A stretch of 64,000 nt of DNA, taken from positions 42,832-106,831 of the forward strand of contig JABURR010000015.1 in assembly GCA_014762635.1 (NCBI GenBank), in the 5' to 3' direction. The stretch is from Paracoccaceae bacterium. GTDB lineage: Bacteria; Pseudomonadota; Alphaproteobacteria; Rhodobacterales; Rhodobacteraceae. Shown in pieces: positions 1 through 9,157 of the stretch (the stretch's first letter is position 1; each line of letters begins with the position of its first letter). The notes under the pieces are model-generated. The model had not been told where the DNA came from. It worked only from the letters and a program-made list of their open reading frames with translations, and made no database searches. The translations under genes and the position numbers were made by a program.

Positions 1-23
1 CGACCGGCGGAGAGAACTCTGAA

Positions 24-953
24 ATGGCGAACCAGGCGGAAACCCCGATCTTCTCGGTGATCATCCCCGCGCGGAACATGTCGCGCTTCATTTCCGAGAC
101 ACTCGTCTCGCTGCGCGATCAGAGCCTGCGCCGTTTCGAGGCGCTTTGCGTTGACGATTGGTCAACCGATGATACGCCGCGGATCATCCGGGAATTCTGC
201 CGCTCGGACCCCCGTTTCCGTCTTTTGCCGGGGCCGGGCATTGGCGTGAGCGCGGCCCGCAACCTCGGCCTGTCCGAAGCGCGAGGCCGCTACGTGCTGT
301 TCCTCGATGCCGACGACCTGCTCGCCCCGGATGCGCTCGCGCGCTTCGCCGCTTGCCTTGAGGTCGGAAGTTGCCCGGCCGCGCTTGGGGGCATTCGCCA
401 GATCTCCGTCACAGGCGCGCAGCTTCCCGGGCGCAGCAACCTCGAGATCGTACCGGAATCGGGACACCTCGAAGCGCTGTTGAAGAAGAACTTCATCGTG
501 AACGGCGGCGCGTTGGCGATACGGCGCGAGGCCGTGGACAAGGCGGGCGTCTACGATGCGACCCTGCGCAATGGTGAAGACTGGGAATTCTGGTGCCGCC
601 TTGGCCTTCAGGGGGATTTTGGCCTACTCGACCCGGAACCCGTCCTGTTTTACCGGCAGGTCCCGACCGGGGCCAACTATCGAACGCGCAACGGCACCTT
701 CGCCCGAACCGTTCCCTGCATCGACCGGATCGCGGAAAATCCGGATTTCAGGGAGCGGTTCGGGCCGATGTTGCCGAAACTTCTTCGTGCCCGCCGCGTG
801 GACACGTTCTGGAGCGCAGTGCGCAACGAATACCGCTACGGCTCACGACTACGAGCCCTGTTGATCGCCTTCGGCGGTTTGGCCATCTACCCCGACAGCT
901 TCGCGCGACCGCAGCTTGCCATGCGGTTCTTCGCCAGCCTGAGGCCCTCATGA
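24..953 (+). CDS. Family 2 glycosyltransferase
   Basis: A 309-aa GT-A fold glycosyltransferase that probably adds one sugar to a lipid-linked exopolysaccharide repeat at the cytoplasmic face. The N-terminus has the GT2 pattern (SVIIPARN at residues 11-18, then VDDWSTDDT) and the nucleotide-sugar/metal motif LDADD at 94-98. There is no membrane segment or signal peptide. A purine-rich ribosome site (GGAGAG) sits about 7 bases before the ATG. Its stop overlaps the next start in an ATGA, so it is translationally coupled to the polymerase gene. The family call is firm; acceptor and donor cannot be read from the sequence. Confidence 0.9.
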   Translation: MANQAETPIFSVIIPARNMSRFISETLVSLRDQSLRRFEALCVDDWSTDDTPRIIREFCRSDPRFRLLPGPGIGVSAARNLGLSEARGRYVLFLDADDLLAPDALARFAACLEVGSCPAALGGIRQISVTGAQLPGRSNLEIVPESGHLEALLKKNFIVNGGALAIRREAVDKAGVYDATLRNGEDWEFWCRLGLQGDFGLLDPEPVLFYRQVPTGANYRTRNGTFARTVPCIDRIAENPDFRERFGPMLPKLLRARRVDTFWSAVRNEYRYGSRLRALLIAFGGLAIYPDSFARPQLAMRFFASLRPS

Positions 954-2293
954 CGCCGCTCGCGGTCACCCGGCTCCGCCAGAACCGCCGGTCAGGCGTC
1001 AGCTTCGCGAACACGATGTTGGTCGTCGTTGCTGTGCTGATCACGCTGGTCGGGACCGAAATCTACTCCACCTTTTTCGGCGCACGACCCGGCACCGGGC
1101 CGGAGGTTCTGGCGACTCTGGTTCCGCTTGCCGGGATGGTTGCGCTCTATTCGCGGCACCTCCTGCGCGGTGCCGTGGCAAGCCCCGAGTTAACGGCCCT
1201 GGCGCTAATCGCTCCGATCTCCGTCCTGTGGAGCATTCATCCCCCCACCACCATTGAACGCTCACTACCGCTTCTAGTGATTTCAGCGCTTGGTATGGTA
1301 CTCGGCAGTCTCGCGACGATGCGGAAACTGATCTACGTCTTCGCCGGCGTGGGGGCATTCGCAACCGTCTCAAGTTTAGCGGCGATCGTGCTTGTTCCCG
1401 AATCCCAGGGGCTTGGGGCATGGGAGAATACCTGGAACGGCGTCTACAATCACAAGAACACCCTCGGGTCCGCGGCAATGCTCGCGTTCATCAACCTCTC
1501 AAGTGCTGCGCTTGTGTCTCGTACCCGGATGCGACTTGCTTTCGCGCTGTTGGCCGCTCTGGCCTTCCCCCTTCTGATCGGGTCAGAATCGCGGACGTCG
1601 CAGATCATGGCTACGCTTGCCATCATTGGGCTGGCCAGTGGCGTAGTTATCCGCCGCTATGCGTTGCTCTGGTCGGTGGGCTATCTTGTACTTTTCGCCG
1701 CATTCATCGCGGTGGCGTCCTTTGTCATCACAAGCCCGCTCGCGGAGCCTCTGTTCGACCACCTCGATCGAAAACCTACGCTATCGGGGAGAATCCCGCT
1801 TTGGGAGATCGTTTGGCCGATGGCCCAGGAAGAGATCTGGCTGGGCTATGGCTATGCTGCCTTCTGGCGTCCTGATGCAGCTCACGTGGTTGCGATGGCA
1901 AGTAACCCGGCGCTTCTGTTCTCTCCACACTATTCCCACAACGGTGCGTTGGAGATCCTGTTGAATGCCGGCGTGCTTGGCTTCGGCCTTTTGACATGGG
2001 CGATCCTCAGGAGCACCCTATCTGCATTCACGATCTTCCGCTTGAGTACAGACAGGGTCCCGGCGATCTGCCTTTTCGTCATCCTAATCGGCATCCTGTC
2101 TTTGAACATCACCGAGAATTTCCTGCTGGTTCGCACCAGCATCGGTTGGGTTTTCTTCGTGGCCCTAGTCGTCCGGCTCAGCCTCTCGGCGAGGGAGGTC
2201 AAAGCCAGTGGAACCCACGGGCGGGAAGCCGGAATGCGGCGGGACATCCGAGGATTCGGCGCTCGTGCGGAACGACCAATGCAAAGGGCCTAG
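950..2293 (+). CDS. ExoQ/Wzy-like exopolysaccharide polymerase (O-antigen ligase superfamily)
   Basis: A 447-aa polytopic membrane protein with about ten hydrophobic helices. It has the ExoQ/O-antigen-ligase signature YNHKNTLGS near residue 165 and a large periplasmic loop followed by HNGALEILLNAGVLG, typical of Wzy_C proteins. It probably polymerises lipid-linked repeat units in the periplasm. The reading frame is open further upstream (to 593), but the ATG at 950, in a 4-base ATGA overlap with the glycosyltransferase, gives a product that begins just before the first membrane helix. Its stop overlaps by 4 bases the stop of the convergent flippase gene. A ligase role cannot be excluded from sequence alone. 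Confidence 0.85.
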   Translation: MTPLAVTRLRQNRRSGVSFANTMLVVVAVLITLVGTEIYSTFFGARPGTGPEVLATLVPLAGMVALYSRHLLRGAVASPELTALALIAPISVLWSIHPPTTIERSLPLLVISALGMVLGSLATMRKLIYVFAGVGAFATVSSLAAIVLVPESQGLGAWENTWNGVYNHKNTLGSAAMLAFINLSSAALVSRTRMRLAFALLAALAFPLLIGSESRTSQIMATLAIIGLASGVVIRRYALLWSVGYLVLFAAFIAVASFVITSPLAEPLFDHLDRKPTLSGRIPLWEIVWPMAQEEIWLGYGYAAFWRPDAAHVVAMASNPALLFSPHYSHNGALEILLNAGVLGFGLLTWAILRSTLSAFTIFRLSTDRVPAICLFVILIGILSLNITENFLLVRTSIGWVFFVALVVRLSLSAREVKASGTHGREAGMRRDIRGFGARAERPMQRA

Positions 2294-3717
2294 CCCGAAC
2301 GTCCGGAATGAAACCTTCCAAGCACCCTTCCAAGATGACGAACGGCTTCCAGCGCAGCCTGCTGGCCAAGCCAGGCCAGCAACGCGACATAGAGGGCGAA
2401 CCCTGCGACAATGCACAGGAAGAAGAGCGGTACTGCCGCGCTAGCGCTCGCCAACATTCCAAAAAGCCCGAGAACAGCACTCCCGACAAGCGCAGCGCCG
2501 ATTTCCACGCGTGGGAGAAAGACCGGTTCCAGACGGCGGCCGATAACGAAAAAGATGGTTATGCCGAGGAACGCGCTCATAACCATGCCAACGCCTGCTC
2601 CGCTGCCCCCAAGAAAAACAATTGCCGCCAGAGAAAAGGGAAGATGCAACGCGAGCGTCATGGCGGAGGCCAGGAATTGCAGATCAGTCCGGCGCGAGAG
2701 TGTGAACGGCAAGGCGAAGAAATTGCCCTGCAGGCCCGTAGCGAGTGCGGCCACGGCGAGGAGCGGAAGGAAACCGGCAACGTTTTGGGCGAAGGCCTCA
2801 TCGAACAATACGGCTGCGACCGAGTTACTTGCGGTCGCCAGCAACATGACAAACGGCAGTGCAAGAAACACGAGAAACGAGAAATGCCGCTTGATATGCT
2901 CGGCGCTTTCGGTTCGCCCGCCCCGCTCGTGAGCGCCGAAAATCACTACCTCGTTCGAGCGCGTGAGGCTCGTCATCGGAAGAACGATCGTGCGTTGTGC
3001 AATGGTCTGCGCGGCCGCAAAATACCCCACCGCCTCCAGACCCACGAACTGCGCCAGAAGGTATTGCATCACCAGAAGCAAGATCATGCCGCTTGAAGCG
3101 ACGATGCCAAGAGGAACTCCGAATGTCAGGAAGGTGCGCAAGGACCTCAGGCTGGGAAGTGTTGGTCTCGAATGCTGCATCATCTTCCGGAGCGCGATTC
3201 CGCCGGACAATGCCGCCCCGAGGGCCATGCCGAGGACGGCGGCCGAATAGCCCATTCCGGTGGCCACCAGTGAAACGGCCAGAGTCACGCCGATCACGGG
3301 CCGGAACAAGGCAACGGCAGTATAGAGTTTCCGCTCCTTCATGATCTGAAGACCCGCGAGCCCGATTTCATGAACCGCGTGCGACGCGCCGAAAACCGCC
3401 ACCATCAACACCGCGAGCCCCCGCCCGTCCGGCAGGATGGCATAGAGAAGAAGAGCAATCGGGAGCACCGTGACGAGCAGCACGAACGTGCATCCCAGGA
3501 TCATCGCTTGCGTGCGTTCCCCGTGTTCGGGGGCGCTATGGAACCGCACCAGGGCCGCGACCATCCAGGCCGAAATGAGTGTGTGGCCCGTCGTGCCCGT
3601 GACGAGGATCACGCTGTAACGCCCGAAATCCGCCGCGCCAATCAGGCGCGTCAGGACCATGAGAACGATGACCGTCATCCCGGCGGACAAAACCCTGGGC
3701 AGGAAATACCAGTTCAT
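2290..3717 (-). CDS. Wzx-like polysaccharide flippase (MOP superfamily)
   Basis: A 475-aa membrane protein with about 12-14 predicted helices, starting MNWYFLPRVLSAGMTVIVLMVLTR, which matches the polysaccharide-synthesis branch of the MOP exporters. It probably flips undecaprenyl-linked repeat units to the periplasm for the ExoQ-like polymerase encoded convergently. An AAGGA ribosome site lies about 9 bases before the ATG. The 256-base gap on its 5' side separates it from the divergent glycanase gene and must hold both promoters. No catalytic residues are expected in this family; the call rests on length, topology and neighbourhood. Confidence 0.85.
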   Translation of the reverse strand: MNWYFLPRVLSAGMTVIVLMVLTRLIGAADFGRYSVILVTGTTGHTLISAWMVAALVRFHSAPEHGERTQAMILGCTFVLLVTVLPIALLLYAILPDGRGLAVLMVAVFGASHAVHEIGLAGLQIMKERKLYTAVALFRPVIGVTLAVSLVATGMGYSAAVLGMALGAALSGGIALRKMMQHSRPTLPSLRSLRTFLTFGVPLGIVASSGMILLLVMQYLLAQFVGLEAVGYFAAAQTIAQRTIVLPMTSLTRSNEVVIFGAHERGGRTESAEHIKRHFSFLVFLALPFVMLLATASNSVAAVLFDEAFAQNVAGFLPLLAVAALATGLQGNFFALPFTLSRRTDLQFLASAMTLALHLPFSLAAIVFLGGSGAGVGMVMSAFLGITIFFVIGRRLEPVFLPRVEIGAALVGSAVLGLFGMLASASAAVPLFFLCIVAGFALYVALLAWLGQQAALEAVRHLGRVLGRFHSGRSG

Positions 3718-3973
3718 CGTCGGGCGTCCTTCACTCCACGGGATGATTCTCCGTCACCGAGGGCCTGGGACCGGCGGCCGTCCGGGCAGTCTAGGCAGTG
3801 GTGTCTGACCCGTCCATTCAATTCATTGATGTGCAAAGAAATTCGCGGTCGGCAAAGTGCATGCATCCAACATCATTGCTTGCGTGGTTTCCCTTGGCCC
3901 TAGTACGCTCGGTCCCGTTACACGAGTGAATTTGACAAACGATCATTTGTTTCGTGCGGGAGTCGGGGGCGCG

Positions 3974-6535
3974 ATGCGAGGATTTCCATTTCCCAATCTG
4001 GGACGCCGCGCCTTTCTTCTTGGAAGCGCCGCCGCACTCACCTTCGCGGATCTTTCCGCCTCTTCGGCAAGCGCAACGGATGCGCCGTCGCCCATGGTGG
4101 GGTTCGCCGGGCCCAACTTGGTGCAGATCACGCTCGAGGACGGGGCAGTGATCGAGCCAAGCGCGCAGATGGTCGCGCCTCAAGATATCCGGAACTGGTC
4201 CCCGGACCCTTGGAACACCTTCGGAGGTCGAGGGACGCTACACGGGATCGCGGGGAATTTCTCGGGCGATCATAACAGCACCGAACCGCAGGTCTTCTTC
4301 CCATGGCCCGAAGCCGTACCGGGGGCCTCCCTGATCGGCCACACGGCCGAACCGTCCGCGCCAGCCGGAAACCCGTCGCGGTGGAGGGTGGCCATCGACG
4401 GGGTCGAGGTGCGGGTTCAGTCCGTTTTTCGAAAGATGGTGCCGGTGCGTAGCGTCACGCTGGATGACCGCAGTCAAGCTCATGTCAAACGGAACCTTGT
4501 GACGCTCTCGCTGGATCGCGACATCCCCTTGGCGGCCGCGGTCGAGGTCCAAGGCCCCTCGGTCGGGCCAATTGACGTGACGCGGCGGGAATCGAACCTG
4601 TCGGAAGCGATCCACATCTGTCAGATCGGCTATGACACGGGCGGGTCGAAGAAGGCCTATGTGGGCCTCTGGCTGGGACTGGACCGGAACGGGATGCACG
4701 GGTCGACCGACGGTGCGCTTTCGGAAGAAACTACCTGGCGACTCGTCGATGTCGGGCGGCAGGAACAGGTGCTGACAGGCAACCTGCGGCTCGAAAAACC
4801 GGCTGCGGAGCCTCATTTGCGCGACCAGAACTTCAACGGATGCGATATCTACCTAGCCGACTTCTCGGCTCTCGATCAACCGGGCACCTATCGGCTCGAG
4901 GTCGAGGGGATAGGCGCTTCGCCGGAATTCCCTGTGGCCGCAAACCCCTATGGCGATGCGCTGCGGGCCGCTGCGCGGTGGTATTTTCACAAGCGATCGG
5001 GCTGTGCGATCTCGGAACCACACGGAGAGGGGCGAACACGTCCCCGCAACGGGCACCCGAAAGATGGGCTGACGGTCTGGCAGAGCACGATCCGCCTGAG
5101 CGATACGACCGAGGGCGCCGGCAACCAATCTCCGGAAAAGCTCTTTGCGCGCCAATTGACGCGGGTCGAGGCGGAAGCCCAAGGCATCATTCCGCAACCC
5201 GGCGCCCCCAATCCACGTGCCTGGGGTGGCTGGCACGATGCTGGGGACTGGGACCGGCGCATCCAACACATGGATGCCGTCTACCAGATGGCGCTGGCGG
5301 TGGAGCTTTTCCCATCCGTGCGCGAACTCGACCTGAACCTGCCGGAAAGCGGCAAACCCTTTGTCGACACGGGGGTCGAAGCGCGGGTTGACCCGGAGGA
5401 TACCGGCGATGGCAAGACCATCCTGCCCGACCTGATCCACGAGGCGCTTTGGGGAATATCGCTGTGGCGCCGGACACAGGGCGAAACCGGAGCCATCATC
5501 GGTGGCGTGGAGTATTCCCGCTCCGGGATCATCGGGTCGGTATCCTGGAATCCGCTGCAACTGGCCTTCGCCTACGCCCCCGAGGATTGGGCCGCGTATC
5601 ATTTCGCACATGCCGCCGCCAAACTCGGCCATGTTATCCGCGAGGTGTGTGGGGACCAGGTTCTGGGGCATCGACTGATCTCGGAAGCCTCGGCCGCCTG
5701 GCACTGGGCGGAAGCCTCGGGCGAAACCGAGTTCGGACCGGATCTTGATGCCCGGGCACGTTCGGTCTCGCATATCCGGGTCGCGTCGGCCGCGACGCTC
5801 TATCGTGCGACGGGTGATCCTGCCGCCGCGCGGGTTTTCGAGGCACACAATCCATTTCTCCCGAAATCGGAGATGCGAGAGCTTGGCACCGCGCGCGGGG
5901 TCTTCACCTTCTCTTCGCTGGACTATGTGCAGGCCGCACGCGAGGGGCGCGCCTTCGACCGCGACATCACCGCAGCGATCTTTGGCTGGATCCGGCAAGC
6001 CGTGCGCCGGGATCGGAATAACCGCATGGGGCGCGACTATGGCCTTCATTCGACCAAGATCTATGATTGGGGCCGTGGCTGGCTACGGTTCGGTCCCGGG
6101 ATGAACTGGCCGGCAGGCCGTTTCGGGCTGGCCTACGTGGCAACCGGGGCGAAGACCATCCCGCTTCGACAGATCGTGACCGAGGGCATGTGGTTCGCCC
6201 TGGGCTGCAATCCGTCAAATGTCTCGTTCGTTCAGGGGCTGGGCCATCGCTGCTTCGGTGACCCACTGCTGCTTGACGGGCGCGGTGAACCCCCAATCCC
6301 GGGCCAGATCAGCTTCGGCGTGGCCGGTGGCCCGCTGCACCCTTGGGAAAAACGCCGGATTTCCGGCGCGATCTTCCCGGAGGATCAGGGCGACTGGCCG
6401 ATCTATGCGCAAATCTTCGAAAGCCGCCATGTGGCGATCTGCGCTGAGCATGGCGTCAAATCGAACGCGATGGAGTGGCTCTTTGCCTGCGCCATGGTCA
6501 ACGACCTGATCAAGCAATCGCAGGATAGCGACTAG
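3974..6535 (+). CDS. Tat-exported glycoside hydrolase family 9 (endoglucanase-like)
   Basis: An 853-aa secreted glycanase. From the chosen ATG the N-terminus reads as a Tat signal (GRRAFLLGSAAA, then small residues to ASA); an upstream in-frame ATG at 3857 would bury this signal, so it was not used. After about 200 residues of unassigned sequence come a CelD_N-type Ig-like domain (starting near HICQIGYDTGGSKKAY) and a GH9 (alpha/alpha)6 barrel. The nucleophile-side motif GGWHDAGDWDRR lies near residue 420 and a candidate acid glutamate lies in AEHGVKSNAMEW near residue 826. Inside this locus it may trim or remodel the polymer. GH9 enzymes act on beta-1,4-glucans; the true substrate is unknown. 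It converges on the export gene with a 5-base gap. Confidence 0.85.
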   Translation: MRGFPFPNLGRRAFLLGSAAALTFADLSASSASATDAPSPMVGFAGPNLVQITLEDGAVIEPSAQMVAPQDIRNWSPDPWNTFGGRGTLHGIAGNFSGDHNSTEPQVFFPWPEAVPGASLIGHTAEPSAPAGNPSRWRVAIDGVEVRVQSVFRKMVPVRSVTLDDRSQAHVKRNLVTLSLDRDIPLAAAVEVQGPSVGPIDVTRRESNLSEAIHICQIGYDTGGSKKAYVGLWLGLDRNGMHGSTDGALSEETTWRLVDVGRQEQVLTGNLRLEKPAAEPHLRDQNFNGCDIYLADFSALDQPGTYRLEVEGIGASPEFPVAANPYGDALRAAARWYFHKRSGCAISEPHGEGRTRPRNGHPKDGLTVWQSTIRLSDTTEGAGNQSPEKLFARQLTRVEAEAQGIIPQPGAPNPRAWGGWHDAGDWDRRIQHMDAVYQMALAVELFPSVRELDLNLPESGKPFVDTGVEARVDPEDTGDGKTILPDLIHEALWGISLWRRTQGETGAIIGGVEYSRSGIIGSVSWNPLQLAFAYAPEDWAAYHFAHAAAKLGHVIREVCGDQVLGHRLISEASAAWHWAEASGETEFGPDLDARARSVSHIRVASAATLYRATGDPAAARVFEAHNPFLPKSEMRELGTARGVFTFSSLDYVQAAREGRAFDRDITAAIFGWIRQAVRRDRNNRMGRDYGLHSTKIYDWGRGWLRFGPGMNWPAGRFGLAYVATGAKTIPLRQIVTEGMWFALGCNPSNVSFVQGLGHRCFGDPLLLDGRGEPPIPGQISFGVAGGPLHPWEKRRISGAIFPEDQGDWPIYAQIFESRHVAICAEHGVKSNAMEWLFACAMVNDLIKQSQDSD

Positions 6536-6540
6536 GGGCG

Positions 6541-7806
6541 CTACTGGAAAAGGGCGCCGATTTCCTCGGGACGGATTACCTTGATCTCGACCGTGTCACC
6601 CGGCCATAGTTCCGTGCTCTTCTCGGCGGAGAATTCCTCCATCTCGTCCATGTGGCGGCGGAAGATCGTGGCCGTGTAGTCGGGATCGGACATCAGCAGT
6701 TCAAGCGCGTAGCCCCCGACACTGGAAAGGTACTGGCGGAAATTGTCCATGCGTATCCGGGCCTGGGTGGCCTCGGTCTGTGCCGCATCACGCTGGGTCA
6801 GAAGCTCGAGGCGGCGCAACTCCTGCTGCTGGACCCGTTCCCGTTCCAGCCCGGTCAGCGCCAGCCCCGCCGCGGCGAGCGCCTCTTCCAAGTCGAGCAG
6901 CCGGGTGGCCGAGGCCACCGTGTTGCGCCGGATATCCGCAAGCCGGGAGCTGGGGGCGAGCCCGTCCTGCACAAGCTTCCGGGTTCGTTCCTCCTCGGCC
7001 TCGTCAGTCGCCACGGCACTGGCCTGCTGTTCCTGCTGGCGCAGGAGGATGTCGATCCGCTGCCGGGCTTGCGCGATCGCGTCTTCGAAGTATTTCAGAT
7101 CACCTTCCTCGGTTCGCTGATTGGTTTCCATGATCCGGCGCTGCTCGGCGATGATGCTTTCCAGCAGATCGTCGGGAACCAGAAGCTCCTGAGCCGGGAG
7201 CATGTCCTCAGGCTCCTCGCCCAGTTCCATCGAGGTGCGCCAAACCCGCGCCAATGCGTGGGCATGTTCGATGGAAGCCTGGGTCAGAGAGGCGCGCCAC
7301 GAGATGATCTGTTCCTGTCTTGGCACAAGGAGGAGGCCGCGCAGTGGATTATCGAGCCCCCCGGAAAGAGCCACCACGTCGCGGACCGTCAGGCCCGGCT
7401 TGTAGTCGATCTGGCCATTCGCCACCACGTCACCGCTGACAATCACTGGACGCTGGCGGCTCAGGGTCAGGTCGACCTGGCTGGCTTCAAGCTGGATGAT
7501 GAAGATCTCGCCATCCCGGTCATACTGCTTGATGATCTCGCCAGCAGCGTTGGCGCGGACTTCTTCCTCGACGTCGGATGGTAGCCGCCCCTCGGCCTCG
7601 TAGAAGCCAAGCCAGGCCAAGTCGAGCTGACCTTCGGCTCTCACTGTAGCCTCGAAATCCAGATGAGAAAGCCCGGCGATGGATACCCTGACGGTATCGC
7701 CCCGCATGAGAACGGCGTCGGCCAAGAGCGGCGTCGCGCCCATGGCAACAAGTCCCGCCAGCAGAAGGCCGAAAGCCCTCGCGATTGCTCTTCCCCAGAA
7801 AACCAT
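6541..7806 (-). CDS. ExoF-like periplasmic/outer-membrane polysaccharide export protein
   Basis: A 421-aa protein with a Sec signal (helix ending near LLADA), then the Poly_export domain (VLMRGDTVRVSIAGL onward), an SLBB-like beta-grasp segment (SRQRPVIVSGDVVANGQIDY), and a long heptad-rich helical region (about residues 205-370) before a short C-terminal WPGDTVEIKVI strand. This order and length match ExoF of rhizobial succinoglycan systems, which works with the co-polymerase in export. Starts at 7830 (GTG) and 7821 (ATG) are also open; ATG 7806 has GGGGG about 5 bases upstream and gives the cleanest signal peptide. No Wzc/ExoP partner is visible in the window. Confidence 0.85.
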   Translation of the reverse strand: MVFWGRAIARAFGLLLAGLVAMGATPLLADAVLMRGDTVRVSIAGLSHLDFEATVRAEGQLDLAWLGFYEAEGRLPSDVEEEVRANAAGEIIKQYDRDGEIFIIQLEASQVDLTLSRQRPVIVSGDVVANGQIDYKPGLTVRDVVALSGGLDNPLRGLLLVPRQEQIISWRASLTQASIEHAHALARVWRTSMELGEEPEDMLPAQELLVPDDLLESIIAEQRRIMETNQRTEEGDLKYFEDAIAQARQRIDILLRQQEQQASAVATDEAEEERTRKLVQDGLAPSSRLADIRRNTVASATRLLDLEEALAAAGLALTGLERERVQQQELRRLELLTQRDAAQTEATQARIRMDNFRQYLSSVGGYALELLMSDPDYTATIFRRHMDEMEEFSAEKSTELWPGDTVEIKVIRPEEIGALFQ

Positions 7807-8251
7807 GAATGCCCCCAGCATAATTCTCACCCCAAGAAATTCCGGGCTCCAATATCAGGACCGTAAAATCGCCCCGGCATCCCGTGAAAGGTTAAACGAG
7901 AATTCAATTGGAACCGTAGGAAAAAATTTGTGCCCGAAAATAGACGGAAACAGTATCCGGCACCTGATGCCATCGTCCCCCCTTTTCCCGACATTGTTCT
8001 TTTCTTCGCCTCCCGCTGAACTTGCGCAAGACGAAAGGCTTGCGACAAAGGGTGAATCATAGCACTCTTTCCGGCGGGGTTGCCGAGTTTTCGGCGAGGG
8101 GCAAATTGGCAATTTCGGCCGGAGCCAGGTCGACAATCACGCAACCTCTATTTTGAGTATTCCTTCGGCGCGGGGGGCGCCGGAGTTCTGTTTTTCAGTC
8201 TGCACTATCTCCGCCGCTGTGCGGAGTGGAGGCATTTTTCTGGGGGGTGTT
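7807..8251. other. Divergent intergenic region of the exopolysaccharide locus
   Basis: About 445 bases with no credible gene, between the divergently transcribed export gene and the cytidylyltransferase gene, so it should hold both promoters. It is clearly more AT-rich than its neighbours. A perfect 6-bp inverted repeat with a single central base (AAATTG-G-CAATTT, 8103-8115) could be an operator. A minus-strand open frame across the region has no protein-like character. Confidence 0.5.
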
Positions 8252-9157
8252 GTGAAGGTTGCAATTTTCGCGGGCGGAAAGGGTTCCCGGCTGATCGAGG
8301 AAACTCGAATCCGTCCGAAGCCGCTTGTCGAGATCGGGAACCGGCCGATCCTGTGGCATATCATGATGCACTACACGGTCCACGGGCACACCGATTTCGT
8401 GCTCGCGCTCGGCCATATGGGCGATCTCATCAAGAAGTACATCGCGGATCTCTGCCAGTATCAGGGTGACATCCGGATCGATTTCAAGAACCGCGCCCTG
8501 ATGGGGTCGCAGGTGCGTGAAAGCATCTCGGACGGTGTGCTGCCCTGGGTCGTGGACCTTATCGAAACCGGCGAGGAGACGATGACCGGAGGGCGACTTG
8601 CACGTCTTCAGCCCTATCTCGGCGACGACACGTTCATGCTGACCTACGGCGACGGGGTCTCGAACGTGGACATCGAGAAACTCCTGGCCTTTCACAAGGC
8701 GCATGGGCGCCTGGCGACCATGACCATGGTGCGGCCATTCACGACATTCGGCCATCTCAACGTGGCCGAGGATGGCCAGGTCCGCGGCTTCGAGGAAAAA
8801 CCCGAGACCGCCGCAGACTGGATCAACGGCGGGTTCTTCGTGCTTGAACCCGGGGTTTTCGACGCGATCCGCGATGTCAACGGCGACGGCGTCATGTGGG
8901 AAGAGGGCCCGCTGAGACGACTCGTGGAGATGGGGGAGCTGATGGCCTACCGCCATTCGGGCTTCTGGTATTGCATGGATCATTTGGCAGACAAACGACG
9001 TTTGGAAGGGATGTGGAGCGATGGGAGCAGACCGTGGGCAACCTGGGAAGAAGACCGTCCTGGTAACGGGGCATCTGGGCTATGTCGGGACGGTCGCGAC
9101 CCCGGTATTGGCCGCGGCGGGATACCGAGTACTTGGGTGCGATATCAATCTCTTTGA
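8252..9157 (+). CDS. rfbF: Glucose-1-phosphate cytidylyltransferase (RfbF-like)
   Basis: Forms CDP-glucose from CTP and glucose-1-phosphate, the entry step to CDP-linked deoxysugars. The GTG start at 8252 (ribosome site TGGGGGG) gives the expected [14 protein letters not shown] nucleotidyltransferase start, followed by [18 protein letters not shown] and the late [18 protein letters not shown] signature. Family members end near PWATW (here residue 265), but this frame runs on for about 35 residues that look like out-of-frame translation of the next gene and overlaps it by 137 bases. Either the stop was lost or there is a frame error close to the natural end. The enzymatic domain itself is complete. 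Confidence 0.88.
   Translation: MKVAIFAGGKGSRLIEETRIRPKPLVEIGNRPILWHIMMHYTVHGHTDFVLALGHMGDLIKKYIADLCQYQGDIRIDFKNRALMGSQVRESISDGVLPWVVDLIETGEETMTGGRLARLQPYLGDDTFMLTYGDGVSNVDIEKLLAFHKAHGRLATMTMVRPFTTFGHLNVAEDGQVRGFEEKPETAADWINGGFFVLEPGVFDAIRDVNGDGVMWEEGPLRRLVEMGELMAYRHSGFWYCMDHLADKRRLEGMWSDGSRPWATWEEDRPGNGASGLCRDGRDPGIGRGGIPSTWVRYQSL

Noticed and set aside
593..949. Upstream extension of the polymerase reading frame
   Set aside because: It overlaps the glycosyltransferase in another frame and has no membrane or polymerase character; the ATGA-coupled ATG at 950 is the credible start.
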